A stretch of 64,000 nucleotides of DNA. It comes from Oleiagrimonas soli. GTDB taxonomy: Bacteria; Pseudomonadota; Gammaproteobacteria; Xanthomonadales; Rhodanobacteraceae. Shown here piece after piece: positions 1 to 9,068 of the stretch. The notes beneath the pieces were generated by a model, which made no database searches, was not told the DNA's origin, and was given only the letters and a program-made list of their open reading frames with translations. The stretch lies in assembly GCF_000761445.1 (NCBI RefSeq), contig NZ_KN196470.1:2170861-2234860 (forward strand), written 5' to 3'. Both the position numbers and the translations under genes were made by a program. Every line of letters starts with the position of its first letter. The stretch's first letter is position 1.

Positions 1-135
1 CGCGCAGCGCCCAGTATACCGAGGCGATACCCGACGTACCCAGAGACACCGATCACACTCGTGCACTTCGATGGACTCGCCAAGGCGGCAGACCGGACTT
101 GCATGCGGGCGCAGACTGGCGTTGACTGTTGCGGC

Positions 136-969
136 ATGGATGCGGCACGCGACCCCCTATCCGAAAGCATCGACGGCGCTGTCCCCGAGGGCGACGGGCT
201 GCATCGCGTACGACTTCGCGACGGCCGCACGGCCTTCCTGAAGCAGCGCCGGGATCGGCCAGCCACGTTGCTGCAGGCCGAAGCGCGCGGCCTGCGCCTG
301 TTGCGTTCCGCCGGCGGCGTCCGCGTACCCGACATCTACGCGGAATACCCGCATGCCCTGCTGCTCGAAGACCTCGGCGAAGGCATGCCGACCGAGGATT
401 TCCAGGCCCGGGCCGCGCACGGACTGGCGCGTCAGCACCTCGTCGTGTCGTCGCACTTCGGCCTCGAACACGATGGCTGGTGCGGCGACAGTCCGCAGGA
501 CAATACCGTCGACACGGACGGTCATCACTTTTTCGCGACGCACCGACTGCAACCGCAGGCGCTGCGCGCGCATCGATCCGGGTACATCGACGATGCCGAC
601 CACGCACGCGTGCAGCGCCTGTGCGAGCGCCTGCCCGAATTCATCCCCCGCTACTCGCCGTCCCTGCTGCACGGCGACCTGTGGAGCGGCAATCTGCACT
701 GCTGCAGCAACGGCGAACCGGCGCTGATCGACGCCGGCGCGGCGCACTACGGCTGGGCCGAGGCCGATCTGGCCATGCTGACGCTGTTCGGCGATCCGGG
801 GCCGCGCTTCTTCGCGCAGTATGCCGAACATGCGGCCCTGGCCAGCGACTGGCGCGAACGCGCGCCGCTGTACAACCTCTACCACCTGCTCAACCACCTC
901 AACCTGTTCGGTCGCGGCTATCTCGGCGCGGTGCGCTCGGTGCTGCGGCGCTTCGTCGGCGCCGCCTGA
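136..969 (+). CDS. Fructosamine kinase family protein
   Basis: Predicted small-molecule kinase of the fructosamine-3-kinase/YniA family, which phosphorylates glycated amines; a general phosphotransferase fold. Seen: a lysine in FLKQ (about residue 36), the catalytic-loop motif LLHGDLWSGN (178-187) and the later ALIDAG Asp segment (about 199), followed by the helical tail YNLYHLLNHLNLFG typical of the family. With ATG at 136 the protein is 277 aa, close to the usual 285-290. The frame stays open to GTG at 61 (302 aa) and no clear Shine-Dalgarno sequence decides, so the start is uncertain. The next gene (slyD) is convergent, 4 bases away. Substrate is inferred from family only. Confidence 0.8.
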   Translation: MDAARDPLSESIDGAVPEGDGLHRVRLRDGRTAFLKQRRDRPATLLQAEARGLRLLRSAGGVRVPDIYAEYPHALLLEDLGEGMPTEDFQARAAHGLARQHLVVSSHFGLEHDGWCGDSPQDNTVDTDGHHFFATHRLQPQALRAHRSGYIDDADHARVQRLCERLPEFIPRYSPSLLHGDLWSGNLHCCSNGEPALIDAGAAHYGWAEADLAMLTLFGDPGPRFFAQYAEHAALASDWRERAPLYNLYHLLNHLNLFGRGYLGAVRSVLRRFVGAA

Positions 970-973
970 TCGA

Positions 974-1459
974 TCAGTGCTCGTGGCCGCCCGGACCGTG
1001 CACGTGGCCGTGCGCGATTTCTTCATCGCTTGCAGCACGCACGTCCAAAAGCTCGATATCGAAGTGCAGTTCCTTACCGGCCAACGGGTGGTTCAGATCC
1101 ACATCGATGGTGCTCATACCCACCTTTTTCACCGTCACCAGACGCTGGCCTCCCTCCTTCATCTGCAGCAGCGTGGTCATGCCCGGCTTGAGGCGGGTCG
1201 CCTGATGAAAGTACTTCTTGGATAGCCGCTGCACGAGGTCCTCGCGATGCGCGCCATAGCCATCTTCCGGCATCACATGGGCACTGAAGGAGTCACCCGA
1301 CTCGCGCCCATCCATGGCTTGCTCCATCCCGGCGATCATCTGACCATGACCGAGCAGCACGTGCAGCGGCTCGTTATCTGTGCGCGAACTCTCCACTTCG
1401 GCGCCGTCCACGGACAGCGTGTAGTGAAACGAAACCACCTTGTCTTTGCCGGCTTTCAT
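974..1459 (-). CDS. slyD: FKBP-type peptidyl-prolyl isomerase SlyD
   Basis: Cytosolic cis-trans prolyl isomerase/chaperone with metal-binding ability. The 161-aa protein begins MKAGKDKVVSFHYTL and has the FKBP half-domain, then the insert-in-flap region (EDGYGAHREDLVQ), then the returning FKBP strand (LAGKELHFDIELL). The C-terminus carries a short His cluster (HGHVHGPGGHEH), a reduced version of the long metal-binding tail of the E. coli protein. In E. coli SlyD helps deliver nickel to hydrogenase; no such partner is visible here, so a general folding role is the safer reading. It is read convergently with the kinase-like gene. Confidence 0.93.
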   Translation of the reverse strand: MKAGKDKVVSFHYTLSVDGAEVESSRTDNEPLHVLLGHGQMIAGMEQAMDGRESGDSFSAHVMPEDGYGAHREDLVQRLSKKYFHQATRLKPGMTTLLQMKEGGQRLVTVKKVGMSTIDVDLNHPLAGKELHFDIELLDVRAASDEEIAHGHVHGPGGHEH

Positions 1460-1517
1460 GTCGTGCGATCCAACCCGTCGGGAAAGCGAGGGATCATAGC
1501 CGCGAAGACGGCGGCCG

Positions 1518-2786
1518 TCATGCCTGATCCGCGTCGAAATGCTGACCGCGGGCTTCCGGACCGAGCCAGGCGAGGAACGCCAGCAGCAGCGCCACCGCCA
1601 CCAGCCAGACCGCCATCACCGCGGCATAGTCGCCCTGCAGCCGCGCCGCCAGGGCCGCCTGCGCGGTCGCCGTGGCCGCGGCCAGCAGGTTGCCGAGCTG
1701 GTAGGCGAAGCCCGGCAGCGTGCCGCGCACCGCGCCCGGCGCCAATTCGTTCAAGTGCGTGGGCACGATGCCCCAGGCGCCCTGCACCATCACCTGGATC
1801 AGGAACGCGCCGGCGCCCAGCAGCACCAGCGAGGCGATCGGCGCCGTCCAGCCCAGCCAGGCGGCGACCGCGCCGCCGAACATCCACAGCGGCACGACGG
1901 GAATCGCCAACAGCGCCGCGATGATGATCGCGCGCCGCCGACCGATGCGCTCGGACCACGCACCGAAGGACAACCCGCCGACGATCGCGCCGGCATTGAG
2001 CAGCATGGTCAGAATCGTCACCGCGCCGGCACCCAGGTGCAGTTGTTGCTTGAGGAAGGTCGGGTACATGTCCTGCGAGCCGTGGCTGAACATGTTGAAC
2101 GCGCCCATCAGCAGCATCATGAACACGAACAGTCCCCAGTGCCCGCGCATGGCGTCGAAAACGTTCTGGCGACGCTGCGTCTTGGCGCGCGCTTCCCAGG
2201 CCGGCGACTCGGGCACCTTCATGCGCAGGTACAGCACCAGCAGCGCCGGCAGCGCGCCGACCACGAACATGCCGCGCCAGCCGAAGCCAAGCACGTCGGT
2301 GACGACCCAGTACGCCAGCGCGCCGAGGAAATAACCGAACGGATAGCCGCTCTGCAGCAGTCCGGACACCGCGCCGCGCGCCTTCGCCGGGATGCTCTCC
2401 ATCGCCAGCGCCGCGCCGATGCCCCACTCGCCGCCCATCGCGATGCCGAACAGGAAACGCAGCACCAGCAACACCGTCAGCGAGGGCGCGAAAGCGCACA
2501 GGAATTCCAGCACCGAGAACAGCGCGACGTCGACCATCAGCACCGGACGCCGCCCGAAACGGTCGGCCAGTCGCCCGAACAGCAGCGCGCCCAGCGGCCT
2601 TGCCGCCAACGTCAGAAGGATGCCGAAGGACACCGCTTCGACGTTCGAGCCGAAGCTCCGCGCCACGTCGTCGAGCACGAAGACCAGCAGGAAGAAATCG
2701 AACGCATCCAGCGTCCATCCGAGGAAGCTGGCAAGAACGGTATGACGCTGCTCGCTGGTCAGCGAACGCAAGGTGGCGAAGGCCAT
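1518..2786 (-). CDS. MFS transporter, sugar/carboxylate:H+ symporter type
   Basis: Twelve-helix major facilitator carrier of 422 aa in the inner membrane. Seen: the loop 2-3 signature GRLADRFGRRPVLM after helix 2, a repeated version SFGAWSERIGRRRAI in the second half, and MGGEWGIGAALAMES in helix 4-5, as in the sialate/lactate/metabolite:H+ symporter branches. The start at 2786 (MAFATLRS) has GGGGG just upstream; an in-frame ATG six codons earlier is less well placed. It stands alone, so no neighbour reveals the substrate, which cannot be assigned from the sequence. Confidence 0.8.
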   Translation of the reverse strand: MAFATLRSLTSEQRHTVLASFLGWTLDAFDFFLLVFVLDDVARSFGSNVEAVSFGILLTLAARPLGALLFGRLADRFGRRPVLMVDVALFSVLEFLCAFAPSLTVLLVLRFLFGIAMGGEWGIGAALAMESIPAKARGAVSGLLQSGYPFGYFLGALAYWVVTDVLGFGWRGMFVVGALPALLVLYLRMKVPESPAWEARAKTQRRQNVFDAMRGHWGLFVFMMLLMGAFNMFSHGSQDMYPTFLKQQLHLGAGAVTILTMLLNAGAIVGGLSFGAWSERIGRRRAIIIAALLAIPVVPLWMFGGAVAAWLGWTAPIASLVLLGAGAFLIQVMVQGAWGIVPTHLNELAPGAVRGTLPGFAYQLGNLLAAATATAQAALAARLQGDYAAVMAVWLVAVALLLAFLAWLGPEARGQHFDADQA

Positions 2787-2873
2787 GGAACCCCCGAATC
2801 GCAACAGTCTGAGGACGATCGGGCAAGCCTAGCATGGCCCGCGATCGTCTCTGCATGGGTGCGTCGAGGGTGT

Positions 2874-4835
2874 CTACAGGTCGCGCGCGACGCGGAATCC
2901 GACGCGACCGCTACGCGTGTCCGGCTCGGCCGCGATGCGGAACGCCGAGCGCGACTGCTCCGGCGAACTGCCCCACGACGCGCCACGGATCATGCGCAGG
3001 CCGCAGCCGGGATTGACCCAGGCGCTGCCGTCGCGCGGCGCGCGCGTGTAGTTGTCGTGCCAGCAGTCCTGCACCCATTCGGACACATTGCCGTCGATGT
3101 CGTACAAGCCGAACGGATTGGGCGCGAAGTGACCGACCGGCGCGTCGCCCCAGTAACCGTCGCGGTAGCCCTTGAAGGCATGCGTCCAGCTGCGCCGCAG
3201 CGGTGAGCGGTCGCGGCTTCCCGGCAGGTTCTCGACCTCGCGCTTGGGCGAACCGCTGCCCCACCAGTACGGCGTGGTCGTGCCCGCGCGCATCACGTAC
3301 TCGTATTCGGCTTCGCTGAGCAGGCGGTAGTTCTTGCCGGTGTGCTTGGACAGCCATGCGGCATACGCCTCGGCGTCGCGCCAGGACACGTTCACCACCG
3401 GGTGATCGGGTCGCGACGGGCGACCGGCGTAGTCGTCTTCCCAGGTCGCGTCGCTATCGTCGCGCATGGTGCCGCGGCGGCCGTCGTAGATGTTCGATCC
3501 GTGCAGGCGCACCGAGTCCGGCACGTAACCGCTCTCGCGCACGAACTCGCGGAACTGCGCCACGCTGATCTCGGTGCGCGACACGGCGAGGCCATGCTCG
3601 ATATCGACCTTGTGCAGCGGCGACTCGCTGGCCTGATGACCGGATTCGCTGTCCGCCGAACCCATCATGAAGCTGCCGGTCGGGATGACCACCATCGTCG
3701 GCGCATTGCCGCTGATGTCGACGTAGGCGTCGCTGAAATTCTGCCCCGGACGGTAGTTGGCGTAGACCCGCGCATTGTGCAGCCGCTGATCGAACGCGTT
3801 GACGCCCGGCACGTCCGGGCTGATCGCCAGCGCCTGGTCGCGCAGCTTCTGCGCCAGCGCGAGGTCGCCGCCGTCGAGCGCGGTGCCGGCCTGCTGCAGT
3901 CGGGTCTCCGCACGCTGCCGGCGAATGCCCTCGATGCGCCCGCGCGTGTCCTGCAGCGCGGTGCTGTTGGGATCGATCTTGGCCGCCTGGGCCAACGCCG
4001 CGTCGGCGCCATCGAAGTCGTCCTGCGCCACCGCTCCCAGCGCCTGATCGAGCAGCTTGCGCTGAATGCGCTGCAATCCCTGCCGGGCGACGTTGTTGCC
4101 CGGATCGATGTCGAGCACCTTGCGATACACCGACAGCGCACTGTCGTTGTCCGGCTGCATCTCGTGGCCCTGGCCCATCAGGTCGGCCGCGTGCGCCAGC
4201 AGCGGACGAACCTGACGCAGCGTTTCCAGGCTGCGTTGCAGGCGACGACTGTCGGCGCCGGCATCCGGCAGCTGCTGCAGCGCCTGCAGGGTGGTCTGCG
4301 CGGCATCGGCATCGCCGCTGGTCAGGTCATCCTCGATCTCGGCGACCAGACGCTGCTGCACATGCGCCAGGCCGGTGCGAGCGCGGTTGCTGTCGGGACG
4401 CAGCTTCAACGCCTGCATGTACAGATTCATCGCGCTGTTTTCATCGCCGCTGAGGTTGCCCTTGCCAAGCGCGTCGGCCGCGCGCGCGAGCAGATCGGTG
4501 AGCGCAGGGGTCTCGGTCTGGGGCGTCGCCGAGGAAGCTGCCGCCGGCCGCAAACGCTCCGCGATGACCGCGCGCGGCGCCAGCGAAAGCGGTGGTCCCG
4601 CATCCAGTTCGTTGATCCGCACCGCCGGCGTTTGCGCATCCTGCGGCCGCCGGTCGAATCCCAGCGGCGGTGCCATGAAACCACCCGGGCGCACCGCACG
4701 CTGCGAACGATCCGCCTCGGAAGGCAGATGCAGCAGAGACGGAAAGAAGTGATAGAGCATGGCCAGCCCCAGCAGACCCACGCCGATGGCGCCACCGAGG
4801 GCGCGCTGACGACGTTCGGACTTGCTGCTGGGCAT
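2874..4835 (-). CDS. Membrane-anchored TPR-like protein with C-terminal formylglycine-generating-enzyme (FGE-sulfatase) domain
   Basis: 653-aa protein. A charged start (MPSSKSERRQRA) leads into one transmembrane helix (about 13-31), then about 280 residues of helical TPR-like repeats (repeated ALKLRPDSNRAR-, VLDIDPGNNVAR-, AAKIDPNSTAL-type motifs), then an FGE-like domain (about 376-653) opening with VVIPTGSFMMGS and closing with RSGRVGFRVARDL. Topology suggests the repeats and FGE domain face the periplasm. The final conserved stretch reads GASWGSSPEQSRSAFR: the two cysteines used by catalytic formylglycine enzymes are absent, so it is probably a non-catalytic or differently acting relative. 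The start at 4835 is preferred over 4901 because it places the basic residues directly before the helix. Confidence 0.75.
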   Translation of the reverse strand: MPSSKSERRQRALGGAIGVGLLGLAMLYHFFPSLLHLPSEADRSQRAVRPGGFMAPPLGFDRRPQDAQTPAVRINELDAGPPLSLAPRAVIAERLRPAAASSATPQTETPALTDLLARAADALGKGNLSGDENSAMNLYMQALKLRPDSNRARTGLAHVQQRLVAEIEDDLTSGDADAAQTTLQALQQLPDAGADSRRLQRSLETLRQVRPLLAHAADLMGQGHEMQPDNDSALSVYRKVLDIDPGNNVARQGLQRIQRKLLDQALGAVAQDDFDGADAALAQAAKIDPNSTALQDTRGRIEGIRRQRAETRLQQAGTALDGGDLALAQKLRDQALAISPDVPGVNAFDQRLHNARVYANYRPGQNFSDAYVDISGNAPTMVVIPTGSFMMGSADSESGHQASESPLHKVDIEHGLAVSRTEISVAQFREFVRESGYVPDSVRLHGSNIYDGRRGTMRDDSDATWEDDYAGRPSRPDHPVVNVSWRDAEAYAAWLSKHTGKNYRLLSEAEYEYVMRAGTTTPYWWGSGSPKREVENLPGSRDRSPLRRSWTHAFKGYRDGYWGDAPVGHFAPNPFGLYDIDGNVSEWVQDCWHDNYTRAPRDGSAWVNPGCGLRMIRGASWGSSPEQSRSAFRIAAEPDTRSGRVGFRVARDL

Positions 4836-4998
4836 GGACGACTCTCGCTGGGCAGGCGGTGAAAAGGCTGTAGCGCGCATGGTACCCGGTCCGACCGGCA
4901 TGCCAAGCGCCCGAGGCCCTGCTATCGTGTCCGATCACCCTGGAGTCAACCCGCGCACGAGGGTCAGCCTTCGCGCGCCGCCGCTGCGGAAACCCGTC

Positions 4999-6123
4999 TT
5001 GGACCCGAACACTTCGCCACCCGCCACCGCCGACGCCGACTGGATCGACAACCGCGAACAGCTCGACGCCTGGCTCGCCGATATCGACGGCCTGCTGGCG
5101 GTGGACACCGAGTTCATGCGCCGCAATACCTACTATGCGCAGTTGGCGCTGATCCAGTTCGGCCACGGCGAGCGTCGCGCGCTGGTCGATCCGCTGGCGC
5201 TGTCGATCGACGACGCACTGGCGAACATGGACCGCGCGCGTGCACCGCTGTGGGTCATGCACAGCCCCAGCGAGGATCTGGACGTGATGGCGCCGTTGCT
5301 GCCCGGCGGTCCCGCGCACCTGTTCGACACCCAGCTCGCCGCCGCCTTCTGCGGCCTCGGCCTGGGCATGAGCTACCGCGCACTGGTCGAGCACGTCACC
5401 GGCGTGCATCTGGACAAGGGCGAGACCCGATCGGACTGGCTGCAGCGCCCGCTGACCGCCTCGCAGCGTCTCTACGCAACGCTGGACGTGGTCTATCTGC
5501 GCGCCATCCACGACCACCTGCGACGCGAACTCGAAGACCGCGATCGCCTGGCCTGGTTCGAGCACGACTGCGAACAGCTCAAGCAACGCGCCTCCGACCG
5601 CGGCATCGACCCGCAACCGCAGCGCGCGCTGCGCGGCGGCGCCTTCTGGTCGCCGGACAAGCAGGCCCTGTTGCGACGCGTGCTGCTGTGGCGCGAGACC
5701 ACCGCCCGCACACTCGACAAACCGCGCCCCTGGCTGCTGCAGGATGCACAGATCATGGCCCTAGTCGACGAACGACCGAACAACGACGCCTCCCTGACCG
5801 CGCTGACCCAGGGACAACGCGCCCTGCGCGCGCCGCAGCGCGCGGAACTGCTGGAGCTGCTGCAACGCGGCGTCGACGACGCCGAGATCGAGGCGACCGC
5901 CGCCATCCCCGCGCCGCTGGACAGCGAAGGCAAGCGCATCCTCGCCGCCATGAAGCAGGACGTGCACACCCTCGCCGAATCGCTCGACCTGCCGCCCGGC
6001 CTGCTCGCACCGCGCAAGGTGCTCGAAGAACTCATCGCCACGCGCGACTGGCCGCAGACCCTGCACGGCTGGCGCACCGACCTGCTGCACGACCGCCTGA
6101 TGGCACGCCTGCCGGATCGATAA
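4999..6123 (+). CDS. rnd: Ribonuclease D
   Basis: 3'-5' exoribonuclease used in tRNA 3'-end maturation. Seen: the DEDD exonuclease motifs DTEF (D36, E38), HSPSEDLD and YATLDVVYLRAI, followed by an HRDC-type helical domain in the second half. The TTG at 4999 gives 374 aa and an N-terminus the same length as E. coli RNase D relative to DTEF. ATG 4900 and GTG 4930 in the same frame are alternatives, and the frame is open back to 4822. tRNA-Ala(CGC) follows 58 bases downstream, a fitting but not diagnostic neighbour. The upstream FGE-like gene is divergent. Confidence 0.9.
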   Translation: MDPNTSPPATADADWIDNREQLDAWLADIDGLLAVDTEFMRRNTYYAQLALIQFGHGERRALVDPLALSIDDALANMDRARAPLWVMHSPSEDLDVMAPLLPGGPAHLFDTQLAAAFCGLGLGMSYRALVEHVTGVHLDKGETRSDWLQRPLTASQRLYATLDVVYLRAIHDHLRRELEDRDRLAWFEHDCEQLKQRASDRGIDPQPQRALRGGAFWSPDKQALLRRVLLWRETTARTLDKPRPWLLQDAQIMALVDERPNNDASLTALTQGQRALRAPQRAELLELLQRGVDDAEIEATAAIPAPLDSEGKRILAAMKQDVHTLAESLDLPPGLLAPRKVLEELIATRDWPQTLHGWRTDLLHDRLMARLPDR

Positions 6124-6181
6124 ATCTGCACGCCCCCTATTGGCGACGCCCCCGAGCACTGCTAGAATGCGCCGCTCACGT

Positions 6182-6257
<76 letters not shown>

Positions 6258-6274
6258 ATCGATTCCAGACAGAA

Positions 6275-6309
6275 AGCCTCGGAAAACAAGCGTTTCCGGG
6301 GCTTTTTTT
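6275..6309 (+). terminator. Rho-independent terminator after tRNA-Ala
   Basis: Inverted repeat AGCCTCGGAAA / TTTCCGGGGCT with a short loop, followed by a run of T. It directly follows the tRNA. Confidence 0.85.
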
Positions 6310-6601
6310 GTTGCCACAACGAACCCGTGTGCCCTCCCCCGACTGGGAGCAAGCCGAAACGTTTCCGAGACTCAATCGAGCCCTGGTTTGCCCCAGGGAT
6401 GTGGCCTTAAGCGTCTTGATCGAGGGCCGAAACGTGAATCGACCAGTATCTTGTAGACGCCTCAGAGCCATACGACATGGCTACGACAGAGGCATCCATG
6501 CACGGAGCGAACGTGAACATGGACTGCCTCAAGCTCGGCGTCGCGTCATGTTCAACCTACAGAGCGAGCAGCTCGCTCTGCTCCACTCCACCACTCGATT
6601 C
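6310..6601. other. Non-coding stretch ending in a tRNA-Ala 3'-end-like remnant
   Basis: About 290 bases with no convincing gene. At 6587-6601 it carries TCCACCACTCGATTC, a near-copy (14 of 15) of the tRNA-Ala 3' end plus flank at 6251-6265 (TCCACCAATCGATTC). Just before it is a small hairpin, GAGCGAG-CAG-CTCGCTC (about 6563-6579). This looks like a duplicated tRNA end, such as an old attachment site, but no integrase is present. Confidence 0.45.
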
Positions 6602-6640
6602 AACGAAAAAGGCCGCCTCGCAGGGGCGGCCTTTTTCGTT
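6602..6640. terminator. Bidirectional terminator between the tRNA-Ala region and uspA
   Basis: Near-perfect inverted repeat AACGAAAAAGGCCGCC / GGCGGCCTTTTTCGTT, with A-runs on one side and T-runs on the other, so it can act on both strands. It lies just past the uspA stop codon. Confidence 0.88.
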
Positions 6641-6654
6641 GCGGTTCGCGAGGG

Positions 6655-7092
6655 TCAGCGGCAGACCAGGACCGGCAATTTGGAGCCGAGCAGGACGCGC
6701 TGGGTCTCGCTGCCGAGCAGCAGTCGGTCGAAACCGCGGCGGCCGTGCGAGGCCATGACGATCAGGTCGCAGCCGCGTTCTTCGGCGATGGCGGCGATGA
6801 CCTTGGCCGGGTGGTCGTCGAAGGTGTAGTGCGTATCGCAGGCGACGCCCGCGGCCTTGGCGCGAGCGGTGATCTCGGCCAGGTAGCGCTCGGCGCGCTC
6901 GGCGGATTCCTCGTTGTACTGCGACTCGCTGATGGTGACGATCTCGGTCATGTAGCTCATGACCGGATAGCGCGGCGCCACATGAAGTCCAAGCACCTTG
7001 GCGTCCAGGCGTGACGCCAGCTGGATGCCCGCGTCGACGGCGTGCATCGAGAGATCGGAACCGTCGGTCGGAAGCAGAATGTGCGTATACAT
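6655..7092 (-). CDS. Universal stress protein UspA family
   Basis: Small cytosolic stress protein of 145 aa with the Usp fold: N-terminal MYTHILLPTDGSDLS and the C-terminal nucleotide-binding signature ASHGRRGFDRLLLGS, which suggests the ATP-binding branch. The start at 7092 has GGAGG seven bases upstream; upstream in-frame ATGs lack one. An FNR/ANR-type box (TTGAC-GTCG-ATCAA on the + strand) sits at 7150-7163, exactly 41.5 bases before a plausible start site, with a GATACT -10 at 7127-7122. The gene is therefore probably induced by low oxygen. The downstream neighbour on the same strand order is the beta-CASP protein. Confidence 0.92.
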   Translation of the reverse strand: MYTHILLPTDGSDLSMHAVDAGIQLASRLDAKVLGLHVAPRYPVMSYMTEIVTISESQYNEESAERAERYLAEITARAKAAGVACDTHYTFDDHPAKVIAAIAEERGCDLIVMASHGRRGFDRLLLGSETQRVLLGSKLPVLVCR

Positions 7093-7149
7093 GACGTGAG
7101 CCTCCATCGGGATGGGCAATCAGTATCGTCCCATTCGCGCACGCCTGCG

Positions 7150-7163
7150 TTGACGTCGATCAA
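7150..7163 (-). promoter_or_regulatory. FNR/ANR-type box upstream of uspA
   Basis: Reads TTGATCGACGTCAA on the minus strand, one mismatch from TTGAT-N4-ATCAA. Its centre (7156.5) is 29.5 bases upstream of the first base of a GATACT -10 element (7127-7122), the exact class II spacing (-41.5). Confidence 0.6.
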
Positions 7164-7338
7164 GCCGACGTCGCCTTAGGTTTTCGCACGCGCCCCACCC
7201 GTCCGCGTATGCATACCGGCGGAAGCATCATCGCACCCGCGACGCCACGCGCTGTCAACGCTGCCTGCGATTCCGGTGTGCGGTGCCGCAAGGCATGGCT
7301 GCGGAGCGCTTCGCGCATTCGCACGATGCCGAGACGCG

Positions 7339-8745
7339 TTACGTCGCCTGCAGCAGGATCGGCTCGCCCATGCCCGAGATGTGCCAGGGCTGCCCCCGTC
7401 GATCGAGTTCCTCGGCGAAAGCCTGCATGCCGCGGTCGTAGTCGCCGTGCACCAGAAATACCTGCTTCGGCGTGCCGCAGCGCTGTAGCCAGTCGAGCAA
7501 TCCGCTGCGCCCCGCATGCGCGGAGAAACCGTTGATGGTGTGGACCTTCGCCCGCACCACGATGTCGTCGCCGAACAGACGGATGCGTTCGGCGCCGTCG
7601 ACGATCCGCCGCGCCAGCGTGCCCGCTGCGGCGTAGCCGACGAAGATGATGCTGCTGTTCTCGTTCCAGATGTTGTACCGGAGGTGATGACGGATGCGCC
7701 CGCCCGTGCACATGCCCGAACCGGCCATGATCACGGCGCCGCCGCTGATGCGGTTGATGGCCATCGACTCGGCGGTTTCCCGCTTCATGCGCAAGCCGGG
7801 CAGCTCCAGCGCATCGTGTCGCGCCAATTCGTCGGCAAAGCCTTCGCGCAACGCTTCCGGATGCTCCGTGAAGATCTGCGTCGCCGAGATCGCCATCGGC
7901 GAATCCAGGAACACCGGAAGATGACGCGGCAGACGGCCGCCTTCGATGGCGTGATGGAGCGCATAGAGAATTTCCTGCGCGCGTTCGAGCGCGAAGGTCG
8001 GAATCAGCACGTTGCCACCGCGACGGTACGCCGAGGACACCGCCTCGACCAGCTCGTCCACCGACGCATCCCAGGAACGGTGATCGCGGTCGCCGTAGGT
8101 GGTCTCCATGACCACGTAGTCGGGCGGTTCCGGCGGCGGCGTCGGATCGTTCAGCAGCGGCCGGCCGGCGTTGCCGATATCGCCGGAGAAGAACATCCGC
8201 ACGCGCTTGCCCTGATCCTCGATCTCCAGCAGCACCGAAGCCGAGCCGAGGATGTGTCCGGCGTCGACAAAGGTGGCGCGCATGCCCGGCGCGATCTCGC
8301 GCGTCTCGCCGTAGGTCACTGGCCGCGCGAAGAGATCCATGGTGCGCAGGGCATCGTTGAGACCGTACAACGGCTCGGGGACCCGCTCGCCGCTGCGCGA
8401 AGCCCGGCGGCGAGCGCGCTTGGTGTCTTCCTCCTGCAGCCCCGCCGCGTCCATCAGCAGCAGTCGAGTCAGGTCGCGGGTGGCGTCGGTGGCATGAATC
8501 GGACCTCGGAATCCACGCTTGCGCAGCAGCGGCAGTCGCCCGCAGTGATCCAGGTGCGCATGGGTCAGCAGCACGGCGTCCAGGCGCGACGCGTCGAACG
8601 CGAACGGTTCGGCATTGTCGTCCTCCAGTTCGCGGCTACCCTGGAACATGCCGCAATCGATCAACACGCGCGCCCGCTCGGACTCGATCAGATGACAGGA
8701 CCCGGTCACCTGTTTGGCTGCACCATGACTGCTGAGTCGGATCAT
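7339..8745 (-). CDS. MBL-fold/beta-CASP RNA-processing hydrolase (YSH1/CPSF73-like)
   Basis: 468-aa metallo-beta-lactamase-fold protein with a beta-CASP cap, the family of nucleic-acid-cutting enzymes related to CPSF73. Seen: metal motif THAHLDHCGRLP, SGDIGNAGRPLL, the SGMCTGGRIRHHL segment of the beta-CASP domain, and the C-terminal FSAHAGRSGLLDW and HGDYDRG motifs. A predicted endo/exoribonuclease; the RNA target is unknown. The start at 8745 has AGGAGGG eight bases upstream, which outweighs the ATG 65 codons earlier. It lies between uspA and a GNAT gene on the same strand, a grouping that fits stress or hypoxia adaptation. Confidence 0.85.
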   Translation of the reverse strand: MIRLSSHGAAKQVTGSCHLIESERARVLIDCGMFQGSRELEDDNAEPFAFDASRLDAVLLTHAHLDHCGRLPLLRKRGFRGPIHATDATRDLTRLLLMDAAGLQEEDTKRARRRASRSGERVPEPLYGLNDALRTMDLFARPVTYGETREIAPGMRATFVDAGHILGSASVLLEIEDQGKRVRMFFSGDIGNAGRPLLNDPTPPPEPPDYVVMETTYGDRDHRSWDASVDELVEAVSSAYRRGGNVLIPTFALERAQEILYALHHAIEGGRLPRHLPVFLDSPMAISATQIFTEHPEALREGFADELARHDALELPGLRMKRETAESMAINRISGGAVIMAGSGMCTGGRIRHHLRYNIWNENSSIIFVGYAAAGTLARRIVDGAERIRLFGDDIVVRAKVHTINGFSAHAGRSGLLDWLQRCGTPKQVFLVHGDYDRGMQAFAEELDRRGQPWHISGMGEPILLQAT

Positions 8746-9068
8746 GCGTCGCCCTCCTTGCTGTCGAATACTACGCCCCGAAGGGCTTGCGCAATCGTCC
8801 CGCGATGCGGACCGCGCCGCATGCGCCTCACGCCAACACGCACGTCGCGCGCGACCGTTGCGGGGCGCAACACGGGCCGAACGCGCGCCATGCGGCGATG
8901 CCTCAGATCGTCTTGCGCGTCCCATGCATCGGACACGCACTCGCGAAGTGAAGATCGACAGCCCGGATCGGGGCTACCTGCGCGTAGACTTCGCGACACG
9001 CGAGCGCATCGAAGCATGCGGTGTCGCCCGCACGTCCAAGCCTGTCGATCCCGCCAACCGCAAGCCAC
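8746..9068. other. Intergenic region with nothing recognised
   Basis: A 323-base gap between two minus-strand genes. Open frames here lack family resemblance and Shine-Dalgarno sequences. I see no tRNA, terminator or FNR box. It may hold the promoter of the beta-CASP gene. Confidence 0.4.
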
